Shown here piece after piece: positions 48,047 through 57,211 of a stretch of 64,000 nt of DNA. Origin of the DNA: Candidatus Binatia bacterium (GTDB lineage Bacteria > Desulfobacterota > Binatia > UBA12015); NCBI GenBank assembly GCA_029243485.1, contig JAQWRY010000056.1, positions 21,842 through 85,841 of the forward strand. The letters run 5' to 3'. The notes below the pieces were generated by a model. That model did not search any database and was not told the DNA's origin. It saw only the letters and a list, made by a program, of their open reading frames with translations. Position 1 is the first letter of the stretch. Every line of letters begins with the position of its first letter. The position numbers and the translations under genes are program-made.

Positions 48047-49453
48047 TCAGGTTGATCCCGAGTCGGTTGCGGAGGCCGCAGCGGCCGGGGGCGAGTAGAG
48101 GTGTTCCCGCGTGGGGGGCATCGTCGAGGCGCCCTTCGAGGCGTGTCGCGTCGCGACGGTCTGGAAGATCCGGATGCTCCCGTCGCGAAACGCGAAGCTC
48201 ACGCCGGCGAGATAGAGGATCCACATGCGGTACTTCTCTTCGCCGACCAACGTCACCGCTTCGTCCCGTCGCTCGGATAGGCGCTGGCACCACATCATCG
48301 TCGTGCGCGCGTAGTGCTCGCGCCAGCCCTCGATGTCGTGGACCTCGAAGCCGGAGGCTTCCAGGGCCGTCGTCATGTGCCCGATGTGATCGAGTTCGCC
48401 GCCGGGGAAGATGTACTTCTGAACGAGGCGCCGTTCCGGACGAACCTTCCTGAACTTCTTCATGCTCTCTTTTCCCGGGCGCGTGATCGCGTGGTTCAGA
48501 AAGATCCCCCGGTCTCGTAGCAGCGAGCCGACCTTCCGCATGTAGCCGGCCATGTTGTCGATGCCGACGTGCTCGCACATGCCGATGGAGGAAATCTTGT
48601 CGTACTCACCCTCGACGTCGGCGTAGTCGCGTAGCTCGACGGTCACGCGATCCTCGAGGCCGAGCCGACGAATTTTCTCCTGGGCGAACTCGAGCTGTTT
48701 CTCGGACAACGTGATGCCGTGGGCGCGAACCCCGTAGCGCCCCGCGGCGTGCGTGATGAGCGCACCCCATCCGCAGCCGATGTCGAGCATGCGCTCGTCG
48801 GGCTGGAGGCGGAGTTTCCGGCAGATCATGTCGATCTTGTCGACCTGTGCCTGCTCGAGGGCGCCCTCCCAGTCCCGGAAGTAGCCGCAGGAATACACCA
48901 TGTTGGAGTCGAGGAAGAGGGAGTAGAACTCGTTGCTGACATCGTAGTGGAACTGGATGAAGTCTTTGTTGTCGCCCTGCTTGCGCCCCTGTCCGGTCTC
49001 GTCGCCGGCCCACCGATGGTCGACTGCGGACGACTCGGGTGGCGTGAACAGGAAGGGGAGGAGAGTGCGGGCGATCGCGGACTTGCGAACGCTCTTCGCG
49101 CGCTTTCGAGAGTTGCCGACGCGCGCGTTGTCGATGAACGAGTAGAGGTCGGTACCCTGGAAATCGATCTGTCCTCGCGCGTAGTGTCGCACGAGATTGT
49201 CGGGTGTCGGGCGGCGCAGGAGGGAGCCGACCACGCCCGGTCCCGAGATCGAGATGCAGAGGTCGGGCTCGACCTCCTGTCCCATCGGAACGAGTGTTCC
49301 GTCCCAGAGCTTCACGGAGATTCGTGAGTTGATTTGCTCTGCCAGCTGCGTGAGAAGGGTCTTGGCAGCGTGGAGCTGCCGCTCTTCGCCGGAACCGTTC
49401 ACCGTCGGGGCCTCATCACCGCAAGCGTATGGGATGAGAGGCCGGTAAACCAC
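48047..49453 (-). CDS. cfa: Cyclopropane-fatty-acyl-phospholipid synthase
   Basis: About 468 residues. The SAM motif MLDIGCGWGALITHAAGRYG, the family strands FIQFHYDVSNEFYSLFLDSN and MVYSCGYFRDWEGALEQAQ, ITLSEKQLEFAQE, SIGMCEHVGIDNM and LVQKYIFPGGELDHIGHM are intact, matching Cfa-type enzymes that add a methylene from SAM across membrane lipid double bonds. The N-terminal 130 residues match the accessory domain. The start is GTG 49453, with a later GTG possible. The reductase follows downstream. Confidence 0.93.
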   Translation of the reverse strand: MVYRPLIPYACGDEAPTVNGSGEERQLHAAKTLLTQLAEQINSRISVKLWDGTLVPMGQEVEPDLCISISGPGVVGSLLRRPTPDNLVRHYARGQIDFQGTDLYSFIDNARVGNSRKRAKSVRKSAIARTLLPFLFTPPESSAVDHRWAGDETGQGRKQGDNKDFIQFHYDVSNEFYSLFLDSNMVYSCGYFRDWEGALEQAQVDKIDMICRKLRLQPDERMLDIGCGWGALITHAAGRYGVRAHGITLSEKQLEFAQEKIRRLGLEDRVTVELRDYADVEGEYDKISSIGMCEHVGIDNMAGYMRKVGSLLRDRGIFLNHAITRPGKESMKKFRKVRPERRLVQKYIFPGGELDHIGHMTTALEASGFEVHDIEGWREHYARTTMMWCQRLSERRDEAVTLVGEEKYRMWILYLAGVSFAFRDGSIRIFQTVATRHASKGASTMPPTREHLYSPPAAAASATDSGST

Positions 49454-49482
49454 GGTGTGGGCCGTCGAGAAGGAGCCGCCGG

Positions 49483-49839
49483 ATGCCGAACCTGAATCTC
49501 AGTTACTTCGACTTCAATGGGGGGTGGGGAGACTCGATTGGCCTCGCGCCCGAGATCGGTGAGATCCGGTTCGAGGATCACCAGATCCCGGTGACGGATT
49601 GGCCGACGGTGCGGGAGACGACCCCCTTCCACTGCGTACCGGTCCTGGAGGTCGACGGACGCGAGTTTTCCCAGTCGAACGCGATCAACCGCTACGTCGG
49701 GACGCTCGCCCGCTTGTATCCGGCGGATCCGCTTCGGGCGCTCCATTGCGACGAAGTCCTGGATGCGAGGGATCTCGCCCGCCACGCCGAGCGGATGCAG
49801 GCGCTTGCGGCGGTAGCCGCGAACTACGGAGTCGGCTGA
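49483..49839 (+). CDS. Glutathione S-transferase with internal deletion
   Basis: A 118-residue protein. The N-terminal thioredoxin-like GST domain is complete: NLSYFDFNGGWGDSIGLA, VRETTPFHCVPVLEVDG (cis-Pro), FSQSNAINRYVG (the S-N-A-I contact to glutathione). After ALHCDEVLDA it jumps in frame to LARHAERMQALAAVAANYG, which resembles the last helix of intact sigma-type GSTs, so about 80-90 residues of the helical domain are missing while both ends remain. Folding and activity are doubtful. The next gene starts one base after the stop. Confidence 0.7.
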   Translation: MPNLNLSYFDFNGGWGDSIGLAPEIGEIRFEDHQIPVTDWPTVRETTPFHCVPVLEVDGREFSQSNAINRYVGTLARLYPADPLRALHCDEVLDARDLARHAERMQALAAVAANYGVG

Positions 49840-49840
49840 C

Positions 49841-50266
49841 ATGTCCGAGGCGTGGACGGCGGACAAGATGCTCGACCTGGGTACGCGACACGCCCGGCTC
49901 GAACACGAGCAGGATCTCGAAGGGGTCATGTCCACGCTCGTGCCCGACCCGGTGTACGAGTTTCATCCGATCGGGCTGTGCATGCGCGGGGAAAGCCTCG
50001 TGCGGCGGTACTACGAAGAGCTGTTTCGCGGCTTCGTCTCGGCTGCCCGCAATACCGAGCTCGTGGACGAGTGGGTGAATCGGTCGTCCGTCGCTCAGGA
50101 GTACCGGGTGGAACTCGAGATCGATGGAACCTTGGAGAGCCACCGGATCGTCGGCGTGCTCTTTCGGCAGGGAGATCTCCTCGGCGGTGAGCGGGTCTAC
50201 GCGAGCGAGCGGTGCATCCGTCTCATGACCGGGTCGGTCTTCGATGCCTTGAACCCCATGTCTTGA
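49841..50266 (+). CDS. SnoaL-like NTF2-fold protein
   Basis: A 141-residue NTF2-fold protein. The layout (EHEQDLEGVMSTLVPDPVYE, FHPIGLCMRGESLVRRYYEE, LFRGFVSAA, VLFRQGDLLGGERVYASERC) matches SnoaL-like proteins. It follows the deleted GST with one base between, so it was co-translated with it. No catalytic assignment is possible. Confidence 0.75.
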   Translation: MSEAWTADKMLDLGTRHARLEHEQDLEGVMSTLVPDPVYEFHPIGLCMRGESLVRRYYEELFRGFVSAARNTELVDEWVNRSSVAQEYRVELEIDGTLESHRIVGVLFRQGDLLGGERVYASERCIRLMTGSVFDALNPMS

Positions 50267-50301
50267 GCCGGGTGGCCTGTTCACAGTAGGTTCCCGGCCA
50301 C

Positions 50302-50583
50302 GTGAGCGATCTTTCCGAAGCTGAGCGCCACGCCGCCTATTGGCGGCGCAACCTCCAATACCTCTCGATCTTGCTGGCGGTCTGGTTCGTCGTTTCCTTC
50401 GGGTTCGGGATCCTCCTTCGGGAGCCCCTCGATGCGATCCGGCTCGGCGGCTTCAAGCTCGGGTTCTGGTTCGCGCAGCAGGGATCGATCCTGGTCTTCG
50501 TGGCCCTGATCTTCGTATACGTCGGCCTGATGAATCGGCTCGATCGCGAGTTCGGTGCTGACGAAGAGGACGAAGCGAGATGA
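50302..50583 (+). CDS. DUF4212 small subunit of sodium:solute symporter
   Basis: A 93-residue membrane protein with two hydrophobic helices (YLSILLAVWFVVSFGFGILL and ILVFVALIFVYVGLM). AAYWRRNLQYLSILLAVWF and FKLGFWFAQQGSILVFVAL are the DUF4212 signature. Members are always encoded next to the SSS-family acetate/solute symporter, and here the large subunit starts inside this gene's stop (ATGA overlap). GTG 50302 is the start. Confidence 0.9.
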   Translation: MSDLSEAERHAAYWRRNLQYLSILLAVWFVVSFGFGILLREPLDAIRLGGFKLGFWFAQQGSILVFVALIFVYVGLMNRLDREFGADEEDEAR

Positions 50584-52253
50584 GCATCCAGGGTTGGACG
50601 TTCCTGCTCGTCGGCGTTTCGTTCGCGCTCTACATCGGCGTCGCGATCGCGACGCGCGCGCGCAATACCGCAGATTTCTTCGTCGCGTCGGGGCACGTGC
50701 CGCCGGTGTTGAACGGAATGGCCACCGCCGCGGATTGGATGTCTGCGGCTTCGTTCATCTCGATGGCCGGGCTCATCTCTTTCATGGGGTACGATGGCTC
50801 GGTCTACTTGATGGGGTGGACGGGTGGGTACGTCCTGCTCGCTCTCCTCGTCGCTCCGTATCTCCGGAAGTTCGGTCAGTTCACCGTGCCGGACTTCATC
50901 GGGGACCGGTATGCGTCGCGGGCGGCGCGGATCGTTGCGGTCGCCTGCGCGATCTTCATTTCGTTCACGTACGTCGCCGGGCAGATGCGCGGCGTCGGGA
51001 TCGTCTTCTCTCGATTTCTCGACGTCGAGATCGAGACGGGTGTCATCGTCGGCATGGCGATCGTCTTCTTCTACGCCGTGCTCGGTGGCATGAAGGGGAT
51101 CACCTACACGCAGGTCGCGCAGTACTGCGTCCTCATCTTTTCGTACCTGGTGCCCGCGATCTTCATTTCGATTTTGATGACGGGGAACGCGATCCCGCAG
51201 CTCGGCTTCGGCTCGACGCTCGCCGATGGTTCCGGCGTCGCGCTCCTCGACCGCCTCGATCAACTCAGTCTCGACCTGGGCTTCGTCGCGTTCACCGAAG
51301 GAACAAAGGGCACGCTCGACGTGTTTTTCATCACCGCGGCGCTAATGATAGGCACGGCCGGCCTGCCGCACGTGATCGTGCGTTTCTACACCGTCCCCAA
51401 GGTGGCGGCGGCGCGCAGCTCTGCCGGCTGGGCACTGGTGTTCATCGCCATCCTCTACACGACGGCGCCGGCCGTAGCGGCCTTCGCGCGGACGAACCTG
51501 CTGCAGACGATCCCCGGGCAGCCGTACGCCGAACTGCCGTCGTGGGTTCACAACTGGGAAAAGATCGGCCTGGTCGAGTTCAACGATCACGATGGTGATG
51601 GTCTCGTGCGCTACGTCGGGCCGGCTGCGGAAGGCAAGAACGAGCTCGAGATCGACCGTGACATCATGGTTCTCGCGAATCCGGAGATCGCGAACCTGCC
51701 CGCCTGGGTCGTGGGTCTCGTCGCCGCGGGCGCTCTGGCAGCCGCGTTGTCGACGGCGGCCGGGCTACTCCTCGTGATCTCGAGTTCGGTCGCGCACGAT
51801 CTATTGAAGAAGAGCTTCGCTCCCGACATCAGCGAGAGCGCCGAACTCCTGGCCGCGCGGATCGCAGCGGGCTTCGCGGTGCTCGTGGCCGGCTACTTCG
51901 GGATCCGGCCACCTGGCTTCGTGGCGCAGGTCGTCGCCTTCGCGTTCGGACTCGCGGCCGCATCGATCTTCCCGGCCGTCACGCTCGGGATCTTCTCGCG
52001 GAAGATGAACGCTCCGGGCGCGATCGCCGGGATGGTCGCTGGAATCGGCTTCACGGCGAGCTACATCATCTACTTCAAGTTCCTGGCTCCGGAGTTGAAC
52101 ACCGCGGACCATTGGCTCTGGGGCATCTCGCCCGAGGGCATCGGCACGCTGGGGATGGTGCTCAACTTTGCCGTGGCCTACGCGGTCGCCGCCGGCACGC
52201 CGGCTCCGCCGGAGCGTTCGCTCGCGCTGGTCGAGCGCGTTCGGATGCCGTAA
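50580..52253 (+). CDS. Sodium:solute symporter (SSS family, ActP/MctC-like)
   Basis: A 557-residue symporter with about thirteen membrane segments. TRARNTADFFVASGHVPPVL, TAADWMSAASFISMAGLISF, RKFGQFTVPDFIGDRYASR and TAGLPHVIVRFYTVPK are hallmarks of the acetate/monocarboxylate branch of the SSS family, which brings carboxylates into the cell with Na+. It overlaps the DUF4212 gene, its usual partner. A short soluble insertion (about 51560-51680) precedes the last helices. The thiolase downstream fits carboxylate use, which is inference. Confidence 0.92.
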   Translation: MSIQGWTFLLVGVSFALYIGVAIATRARNTADFFVASGHVPPVLNGMATAADWMSAASFISMAGLISFMGYDGSVYLMGWTGGYVLLALLVAPYLRKFGQFTVPDFIGDRYASRAARIVAVACAIFISFTYVAGQMRGVGIVFSRFLDVEIETGVIVGMAIVFFYAVLGGMKGITYTQVAQYCVLIFSYLVPAIFISILMTGNAIPQLGFGSTLADGSGVALLDRLDQLSLDLGFVAFTEGTKGTLDVFFITAALMIGTAGLPHVIVRFYTVPKVAAARSSAGWALVFIAILYTTAPAVAAFARTNLLQTIPGQPYAELPSWVHNWEKIGLVEFNDHDGDGLVRYVGPAAEGKNELEIDRDIMVLANPEIANLPAWVVGLVAAGALAAALSTAAGLLLVISSSVAHDLLKKSFAPDISESAELLAARIAAGFAVLVAGYFGIRPPGFVAQVVAFAFGLAAASIFPAVTLGIFSRKMNAPGAIAGMVAGIGFTASYIIYFKFLAPELNTADHWLWGISPEGIGTLGMVLNFAVAYAVAAGTPAPPERSLALVERVRMP

Positions 52254-52259
52254 GCGGTC

Positions 52260-52397
52260 TCAGCTCACCAAGTCGAGGACGTCGCCCTCGCCGTCCGCGA
52301 TCCGCACCCGGTCGCCCATGTGGAACGCGCGCGTGTACGTGAGTACGATTCCCGAGACGACATCGGCCACGGCGCCCACCAGAAGTCGCCCTGACCC
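52260..52397 (-). pseudogene. MscS-type mechanosensitive channel remnant
   Basis: The minus-strand frame ending at 52260 reads RLLVGAVADVVSGIVLTYTR then AFHMGDRVRIADGEGDVLDL and stop. This is the TM3-to-beta-domain junction of MscS channels (A-x-x-D-x-x-S-G-I-x-L-x-x-x-x-x-F-x-x-G-D-x-V). About 40 residues remain; the membrane part before it and the rest of the beta domain are gone. Confidence 0.5.
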
Positions 52398-52550
52398 ACC
52401 TGTTGGATCATCTTCGTCACGAGGTCTCGAATGCGTCCGGTCTGTTCCATCGGGCGGTCCGCTATCGCGTTGCGCGGCGCATGGAGATTCGACGAGCGAT
52501 CGATTCCCGCGCGGTAGCGTCGGGCGCCTCGTTTCTGGCAAACAGGCAGG

Positions 52551-53729
52551 GTGTCGAATCGAGACGTATTCATCGTCGGAGCCGCGCGTACGCCGATCGG
52601 CTCCTTTCAGGGGGCTCTGGAATCGATCGTCGCGCCGCGGCTCGGTGCCACGGCGATCGCGGGAGCGCTCTCCCGAGCCGGCATCGCGGCGGGTGGCGTC
52701 GACGAGACGTTCTTTGGCAACGTCTTGAGCGCCGGAGTGGGCCAGGCGCCGGCTCGTCAGGCGGCGATCTACGCGGATGTGCCCCATCGCACACCGGCCA
52801 CCACGGTGAGCAAGGTCTGCGGCTCCGGCTTGCAGGCCGTCCTCCTGGGTACCAAATCCATTCTCCTCGGCGATGACGAGATCGTCCTGGCGGGTGGCAT
52901 GGAGTCGATGTCGAATGCACCGTATCTCCTGCCGAAGGCGCGAGCTGGGTATCGCATGGGCAACGGTGAGATCGTCGACTCGATGATCCTCGACGGGCTG
53001 TGGGATCCGTACGGCGACTTCCACATGGGTAACGCGGGAGAAACGTGCGCGCGGGAATACGGGTTCTCTCGCGAGGACCAGGATGCGTTCGCACGAGAGA
53101 GCTACGCGCGTGCCCTCGCGGCACAGGACAGCGGTCGGTTTGCCGAAGAGATCGTCCCCGTGACCGTGAAGGGGCGCAAGGGTGACACGGTCGTCGAACT
53201 GGACGAGGAGCCGAGGCGCACGAAGCTCGACAACATGCCTAAGCTGCGGCCGGCGTTCCAGAAGGACGGCACGATCACGGCGGCGAACGCCTCCAAGATC
53301 AACGACGGTGCGGCGGCGCTGATTCTCGCCAGCCGGGAAGCCGTGGAGAACCAAGGCCTCGAGCCGCTCGCGCGCATCGTTTCGTACGGAGGCTGCGCGC
53401 AGGCGCCGGAGTGGTTCACGACCGCACCCGTCGGGGCGGTGCGTCAGTGCGTTGAGCGCGCGGGGCTCACGCCGGGAGACGTCGACCTCTACGAGATCAA
53501 CGAGGCATTCTCGGTCGTCAGCCTCGCCTGCGCACGCGACCTCGAGATCTCGCTGGGCGCGGTGAACGTTCGCGGCGGGGCCGTGGCCCTGGGTCATCCG
53601 ATCGGCGCGTCGGGCGCGCGGATCCTGGTGACGCTTTTATACGCGATGGCGGAGCGCGGAGCGAAGCGCGGCGTTGCGACTCTCTGCATCGGCGGCGGCG
53701 AGGCTCTCGCCGTCCTGGTCGAGCGCTAG
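52551..53729 (+). CDS. Acetyl-CoA acetyltransferase (thiolase)
   Basis: A 392-residue type II thiolase with all catalytic elements: nucleophile Cys90 in SKVCGSGLQ, His349 in ALGHPIGASGARI and Cys379 in CIGGGEALAVL, plus AGGMESMSNAPYLL and NEAFSVVSLACARD. It condenses or cleaves acetoacetyl-CoA. GTG 52551 starts it. The upstream symporter imports carboxylates, so both may serve short-chain acid metabolism. Confidence 0.93.
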   Translation: MSNRDVFIVGAARTPIGSFQGALESIVAPRLGATAIAGALSRAGIAAGGVDETFFGNVLSAGVGQAPARQAAIYADVPHRTPATTVSKVCGSGLQAVLLGTKSILLGDDEIVLAGGMESMSNAPYLLPKARAGYRMGNGEIVDSMILDGLWDPYGDFHMGNAGETCAREYGFSREDQDAFARESYARALAAQDSGRFAEEIVPVTVKGRKGDTVVELDEEPRRTKLDNMPKLRPAFQKDGTITAANASKINDGAAALILASREAVENQGLEPLARIVSYGGCAQAPEWFTTAPVGAVRQCVERAGLTPGDVDLYEINEAFSVVSLACARDLEISLGAVNVRGGAVALGHPIGASGARILVTLLYAMAERGAKRGVATLCIGGGEALAVLVER

Positions 53730-53747
53730 CCAGCCGCCCCTCCCGCG

Positions 53748-54566
53748 CTAGCCGGCGGGCTTTCGCCCGCGGCAGGCCATTGAGATGGGGCCCAGGATCA
53801 GGAAGTCGTCGCGGCGGGCCTCCCGGAGGCCTTCGTCGACGGTTGCCTGGTCGATCAGGCCGGCTTGGACGAGGCTCGGGGCACCTCGTTCGTACGCGAG
53901 GATCAGCCACTCGGCGCTGTCGGTTCCTCCGTACATCGTGCTGACGTCACCGCGGCACTCGATCTCTTCGAGTCCGCGGGTTTGGAAGGAGGAGAGCATC
54001 CGGTTGGCCCAATGACGGTCGTAGCCGTTCAACTTCCCTGCGACGTCCATCATCGTCTCGTACAGAGCGCGAAAGGCGGCGGGTAGCGGCTGCTGCTCGA
54101 ACGCGCTCCACTCGGGGTCCGCGACAAGGAGCCACCCGCCAGGCTTCAGTACGCGAACGAACTTGTCCAGGACTTCCTCGCGTTGGTCGATGGTCTGCAG
54201 GACGGCTCGCGCGTGGACGAGGTCGAACTCGTTCTCGGGAAGATCCTCCTTCACGATGTCGTGCTGGCGGACTTCGAGGTTGCCGGCGCCCTCGGGTTGA
54301 AAACGAATGTCGATGTCGGTCGAGAGAACCGAGCCAGTAGGGCCGACCTGGTCGGCGATCCAGCGCGCGAGGGCTCCGCCTCCTGACCCGACGTCGAGAC
54401 AGCGCCAACCGGTGGTCAGCCCTGCTCGCGTGAGATGCTCGGCGCTGTGGCGGTCGCGGAGGTCGCCGAGAATCGAGAGCCGGCGGCGTTCGGTCTCGGC
54501 GTCCTTCGCTTCGTCGGAGACGCGGTACGAGGGGCGCTCTCCGGGTCGGTCGGTGTAGTCGGCCAT
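53748..54566 (-). CDS. SAM-dependent methyltransferase (class I)
   Basis: A 272-residue methyltransferase. Motif I is CLDVGSGGGALARWIADQVG, followed by VLSTDIDIRF (acidic end of beta2), FDLVHARAVLQTIDQREE and VLKPGGWLLVADPEWS, as in UbiE/small-molecule methyltransferases. ATG 54566 is preferred, with ATG 54581 an alternative. The gene begins 22 bases after the SDR gene on the same strand and is convergent with the thiolase. Substrate unknown. Confidence 0.87.
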   Translation of the reverse strand: MADYTDRPGERPSYRVSDEAKDAETERRRLSILGDLRDRHSAEHLTRAGLTTGWRCLDVGSGGGALARWIADQVGPTGSVLSTDIDIRFQPEGAGNLEVRQHDIVKEDLPENEFDLVHARAVLQTIDQREEVLDKFVRVLKPGGWLLVADPEWSAFEQQPLPAAFRALYETMMDVAGKLNGYDRHWANRMLSSFQTRGLEEIECRGDVSTMYGGTDSAEWLILAYERGAPSLVQAGLIDQATVDEGLREARRDDFLILGPISMACRGRKPAG

Positions 54567-54588
54567 GGGTTCTCGGCGCATGGACGGG

Positions 54589-55378
54589 CTAGTGCCCGCC
54601 GGCGCTCTCCTCGTCGTAGGGCCAATTCGGCATCGTGAAGGCGCCGCCGTCGACCCAGATAGTTTGCGCAGTGATGTAGTCGGCCTTCGGACTCGCGAGG
54701 AACTCGACGAGGTTCGCGACGTCGCGCGGGGCCCCGACGTGGCCGAGAGGCGCAAGCCGGCTCCACGTGTCCGCATACCCGGGCGATTCGACCTGGGTGC
54801 GTTCGATCTCGATGGCGCCCGGGGCCACGCAGTTCACCCGGATCCCGAAGCGGCCCAACTCGATCGCAGACGAGCGCGTCAGCAACTCGATCCCACCCTT
54901 CGACGCGGTGTAGCTCACCAGTTCGGGGAAGGGCACCTTGTTGCAGCCCGAACCGATGTTGACGATGCTCCCGCCGATGCCCGCGTCGACCATCTGTCGT
55001 GCAGCCATCTGGGTTCCGAGGAACGTTCCCTTCAAGTTCGTGCGGATGACCGTATCCCAGTCCTCTTCGGTGAGGTCGAGGAAGGGACTCCACTTCTGCG
55101 TGCCCGCGTTGTTCACCATCAACTCGGGGGCGCGACCGAACGTGTTGCGAACTTCGGCGAAGTACTCCTCCAGCGCGGATGCGAGGCCGACGTCGGACGC
55201 GCGGACGAGGGAGGAGACGCCCGAGTCCTCGATCTGTTTCGCGGTTTCGCGACCGCCGTCGTGGTTTCCGCCGTATGTGGCGGCGACATCCCATCCCGCG
55301 AGAGCGAGATGGAGGCAGATCTCCTTGCCGATCCCGGAGCTCCCCCCCCGTGACGACGGCCAAGCGGCGTTCCGACAT
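54589..55378 (-). CDS. SDR oxidoreductase with a frameshift in a poly-G tract
   Basis: The start MSERRLAVVTGG (ATG 55378) and the body SGIGKEICLHLALAGWDVAA onward are in two frames joined at a run of eight G (minus strand; 55342-55349). Removing one G restores TGGSSGIG exactly, the SDR cofactor loop. The rest is complete: VNNAGTQKWSPF, catalytic Ser in IGSGCNKVPF, Tyr-x-x-x-Lys in YTASKGGIELL, WVDGGAFTMP. So the enzyme (about 262 residues when repaired) is intact apart from the tract length. Causes could be sequence error, slippage-based phase switching, or early decay. The methyltransferase follows. Confidence 0.85.
55342..55349 (-). repeat. Homopolymer tract (eight G on the coding strand) in the SDR cofactor loop
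   Basis: Eight consecutive C on the + strand. Seven would keep the SDR in frame; eight shifts it. Tracts of this length are prone to slippage in replication and to sequencing error. Confidence 0.8.
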
Positions 55379-55439
55379 CGTGTAGTCCTCTTGTGCTGCA
55401 TTCTCGATCCGGATCCGAGCGTAGGAAGATGTGAGGAGA

Positions 55440-56012
55440 ATGGCAACGCCTCTCTCGACTTGGCAGGTCGTCCCGGGCCGACCTCACTGGTGCCAGATTC
55501 GAAGGCGGCGGTCGCTTTCTGTGGCGCTCTTTCGCCTAGACCCACGAGGCGGCGCCGGAAGATCAGGGCGACAACTACACGACGTTTCAGAACAACGAGA
55601 TCGATGTCGCGGGAATGGGCGGCATGGGCGCCGAGATGATCGCCGCTGGGGTGCCGCCGGCATGGAATGGCTATGTGAGCGTCGAGGACGTCGACAAGGC
55701 GGTGGCGCGGGTGGAGAGCCTGGGCGCAAAGTCGCTGATGCCGGCGATGGACATCCGCGCCGAAGACGACCTCGTCGGCGACCGGCTGAACGGCAGGATC
55801 CTTCCGTGGACGGCGGAGATGGGTGATACCCTGTCGAGCTGGGCCGTCTACTTCGCCGCGAGCGATTGCGATGCCACCGTGGCGCGCGTGCCGGAGCTCG
55901 GCGGTGCGCTGTTCATCGGGCCGGTCGACATCCCGCCCGGGCGGTTCGCCGTGGTGGCGGACCGCCAGGGCGCCGTTTCGATGTGGCCTTTCTGTACGCG
56001 CGCGACGACTAG
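55440..56012 (+). pseudogene. Two-domain VOC (glyoxalase-like) protein, broken
   Basis: ATG 55440 follows GAGGAG. Pieces in three frames recall the two-domain VOC proteins (27-kDa antigen / Cfp30B-like): VPDSKAAVAFCGAL in one frame, then THEAAPEDQGDNYTTFQNNE and NGYVSVEDVDKAVARVESLG in another, interrupted by TAG where the family has Trp (A-W-T-H-E), and finally SSWAVYFAASDCDATVARVP with ADRQGAV and a slip before AFLYARDD at TAG 56010-56012. Between AMDIRAEDD and MGDTLSS, the start of the second domain is deleted. It is a relic with both ends kept. Confidence 0.75.
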
Positions 56013-56071
56013 AAGGTCGGCCGCTCGAAGGCTTCTCGCGTTCGCCTCGAAAACGGGGCAGGATCGGCAGG

Positions 56072-57211
56072 ATGTCGGAACGGATCTACGGGCGACGGAA
56101 AATGCGCCACGCGGTAGTGCGCGGCGTCGCGTGGTTGGGCGCGCTGGTTCTCGCCGCGGGTTGCGCGTCGGCTCGACCGGTGCGGCCTGGGCCGGCGTAC
56201 GTGTTCTCGTGGCCGTTCATCGACACCTCGGAGATGGCTCCGCGGGGTGGCACGACGCGGGGGGAGGATGTCGTCCTCGCTCCCGTCCCGTCGGCGGCCT
56301 GGAAGCGCCTGCAGGCCGCGGCACCTGCCGCGAAGGATCGCGCCGCGATCCTCGCGATGGCGGGGGACTACCGCGCGTCGTTCGATTTCCTCGAGACCGT
56401 CGTCTTCGAGCCTCCGTTCAAGCCGCGGGCGCCCTATCGTTCCTGGGGCACCGAGCGCGTGTACGTCGTCGAGGACCGCGGTGACTTCATCTCGCTTCAG
56501 CACATTTTGGAGATGGTGTTCATCGACGAGGAGGGGAATCGGCAAGGTCCGTTCGTGCAGAAGCACTGGCGACAGGACTGGCGCTACGAACCCGAGACTC
56601 TGCATGAGTACGTCGGCCGACGGCACTGGAAGCGTCGCCCGGTACCGCCTGCGGAGCGCCGGGAGGCGTGGAGTCAGTCCGTGTATCAAGTGGATGATAC
56701 GCCGCGGTACGCTTCGGTCGGGCGGTGGGAGCACGGCCCGTCGTTCTCCTCGTGGACGGGCCGCGAGACGGGGCGCCCGCTTCCGCGTCGCGAGAGCAGC
56801 GTTCGCAAGGACTACGATCTGCTCTCGGCTGTGAATCGGCACACGATCGTCCCGGGCGGCTGGGTTCACGAAGAGGACAATCGGAAGACGGTCCTGCCGT
56901 CCGCGACCGAGCCGCGCAAGGAACGGGCCCGCGAGTTGGGCGTCAACCGGTACGAGCGGTTGCAGGGTTTCGACTTCACCGCCTCCGACGACTACTGGCG
57001 CACGACGGCGCCGTTTTGGGCCGAAGTCCGGCGCGGCTGGAACGAAAAGCTGGCGGCGTCGGCCGAACTGGACCTCGCTACGAAGTGTCGGGACGAAGCC
57101 GTCTACATGTCTCTGTTCGGATACGCCCAGAAGATGCAGGGCGAGGCGCCGCCGTCGCGCGAGGAGATCGCGGTCTTTGTCGACGACTTGGTCACGTGTG
57201 TGACGGAGTAG
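56072..57211 (+). CDS. DUF6607 family lipoprotein
   Basis: A 379-residue protein with a lipoprotein signal (GVAWLGALVLAAGCASA, lipobox A-A-G-C). The mature part follows the DUF6607 family closely: FDFLETVVFEPPFKPRAPYR, TERVYVVEDRGDFISLQHIL, QKHWRQDWRYEPETLHEYVG, AWSQSVYQVDDTPRYASVG, RRESSVRKDYDLLSAVNRHT, GGWVHEEDNRK. The function of this family is not known; it is rich in Trp, Tyr and charged residues and is likely anchored in the periplasm. ATG 56072 begins the signal. Confidence 0.82.
   Translation: MSERIYGRRKMRHAVVRGVAWLGALVLAAGCASARPVRPGPAYVFSWPFIDTSEMAPRGGTTRGEDVVLAPVPSAAWKRLQAAAPAAKDRAAILAMAGDYRASFDFLETVVFEPPFKPRAPYRSWGTERVYVVEDRGDFISLQHILEMVFIDEEGNRQGPFVQKHWRQDWRYEPETLHEYVGRRHWKRRPVPPAERREAWSQSVYQVDDTPRYASVGRWEHGPSFSSWTGRETGRPLPRRESSVRKDYDLLSAVNRHTIVPGGWVHEEDNRKTVLPSATEPRKERARELGVNRYERLQGFDFTASDDYWRTTAPFWAEVRRGWNEKLAASAELDLATKCRDEAVYMSLFGYAQKMQGEAPPSREEIAVFVDDLVTCVTE

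Noticed and set aside
50337..51263. Minus-strand open frame of 308 codons
   Set aside because: Antisense to the DUF4212/symporter genes; Arg/Asp/Glu-rich shadow.
52260..53597. Minus-strand open frame of 445 codons
   Set aside because: Antisense to the thiolase except for the last ~45 codons, which are the MscS remnant reported separately.
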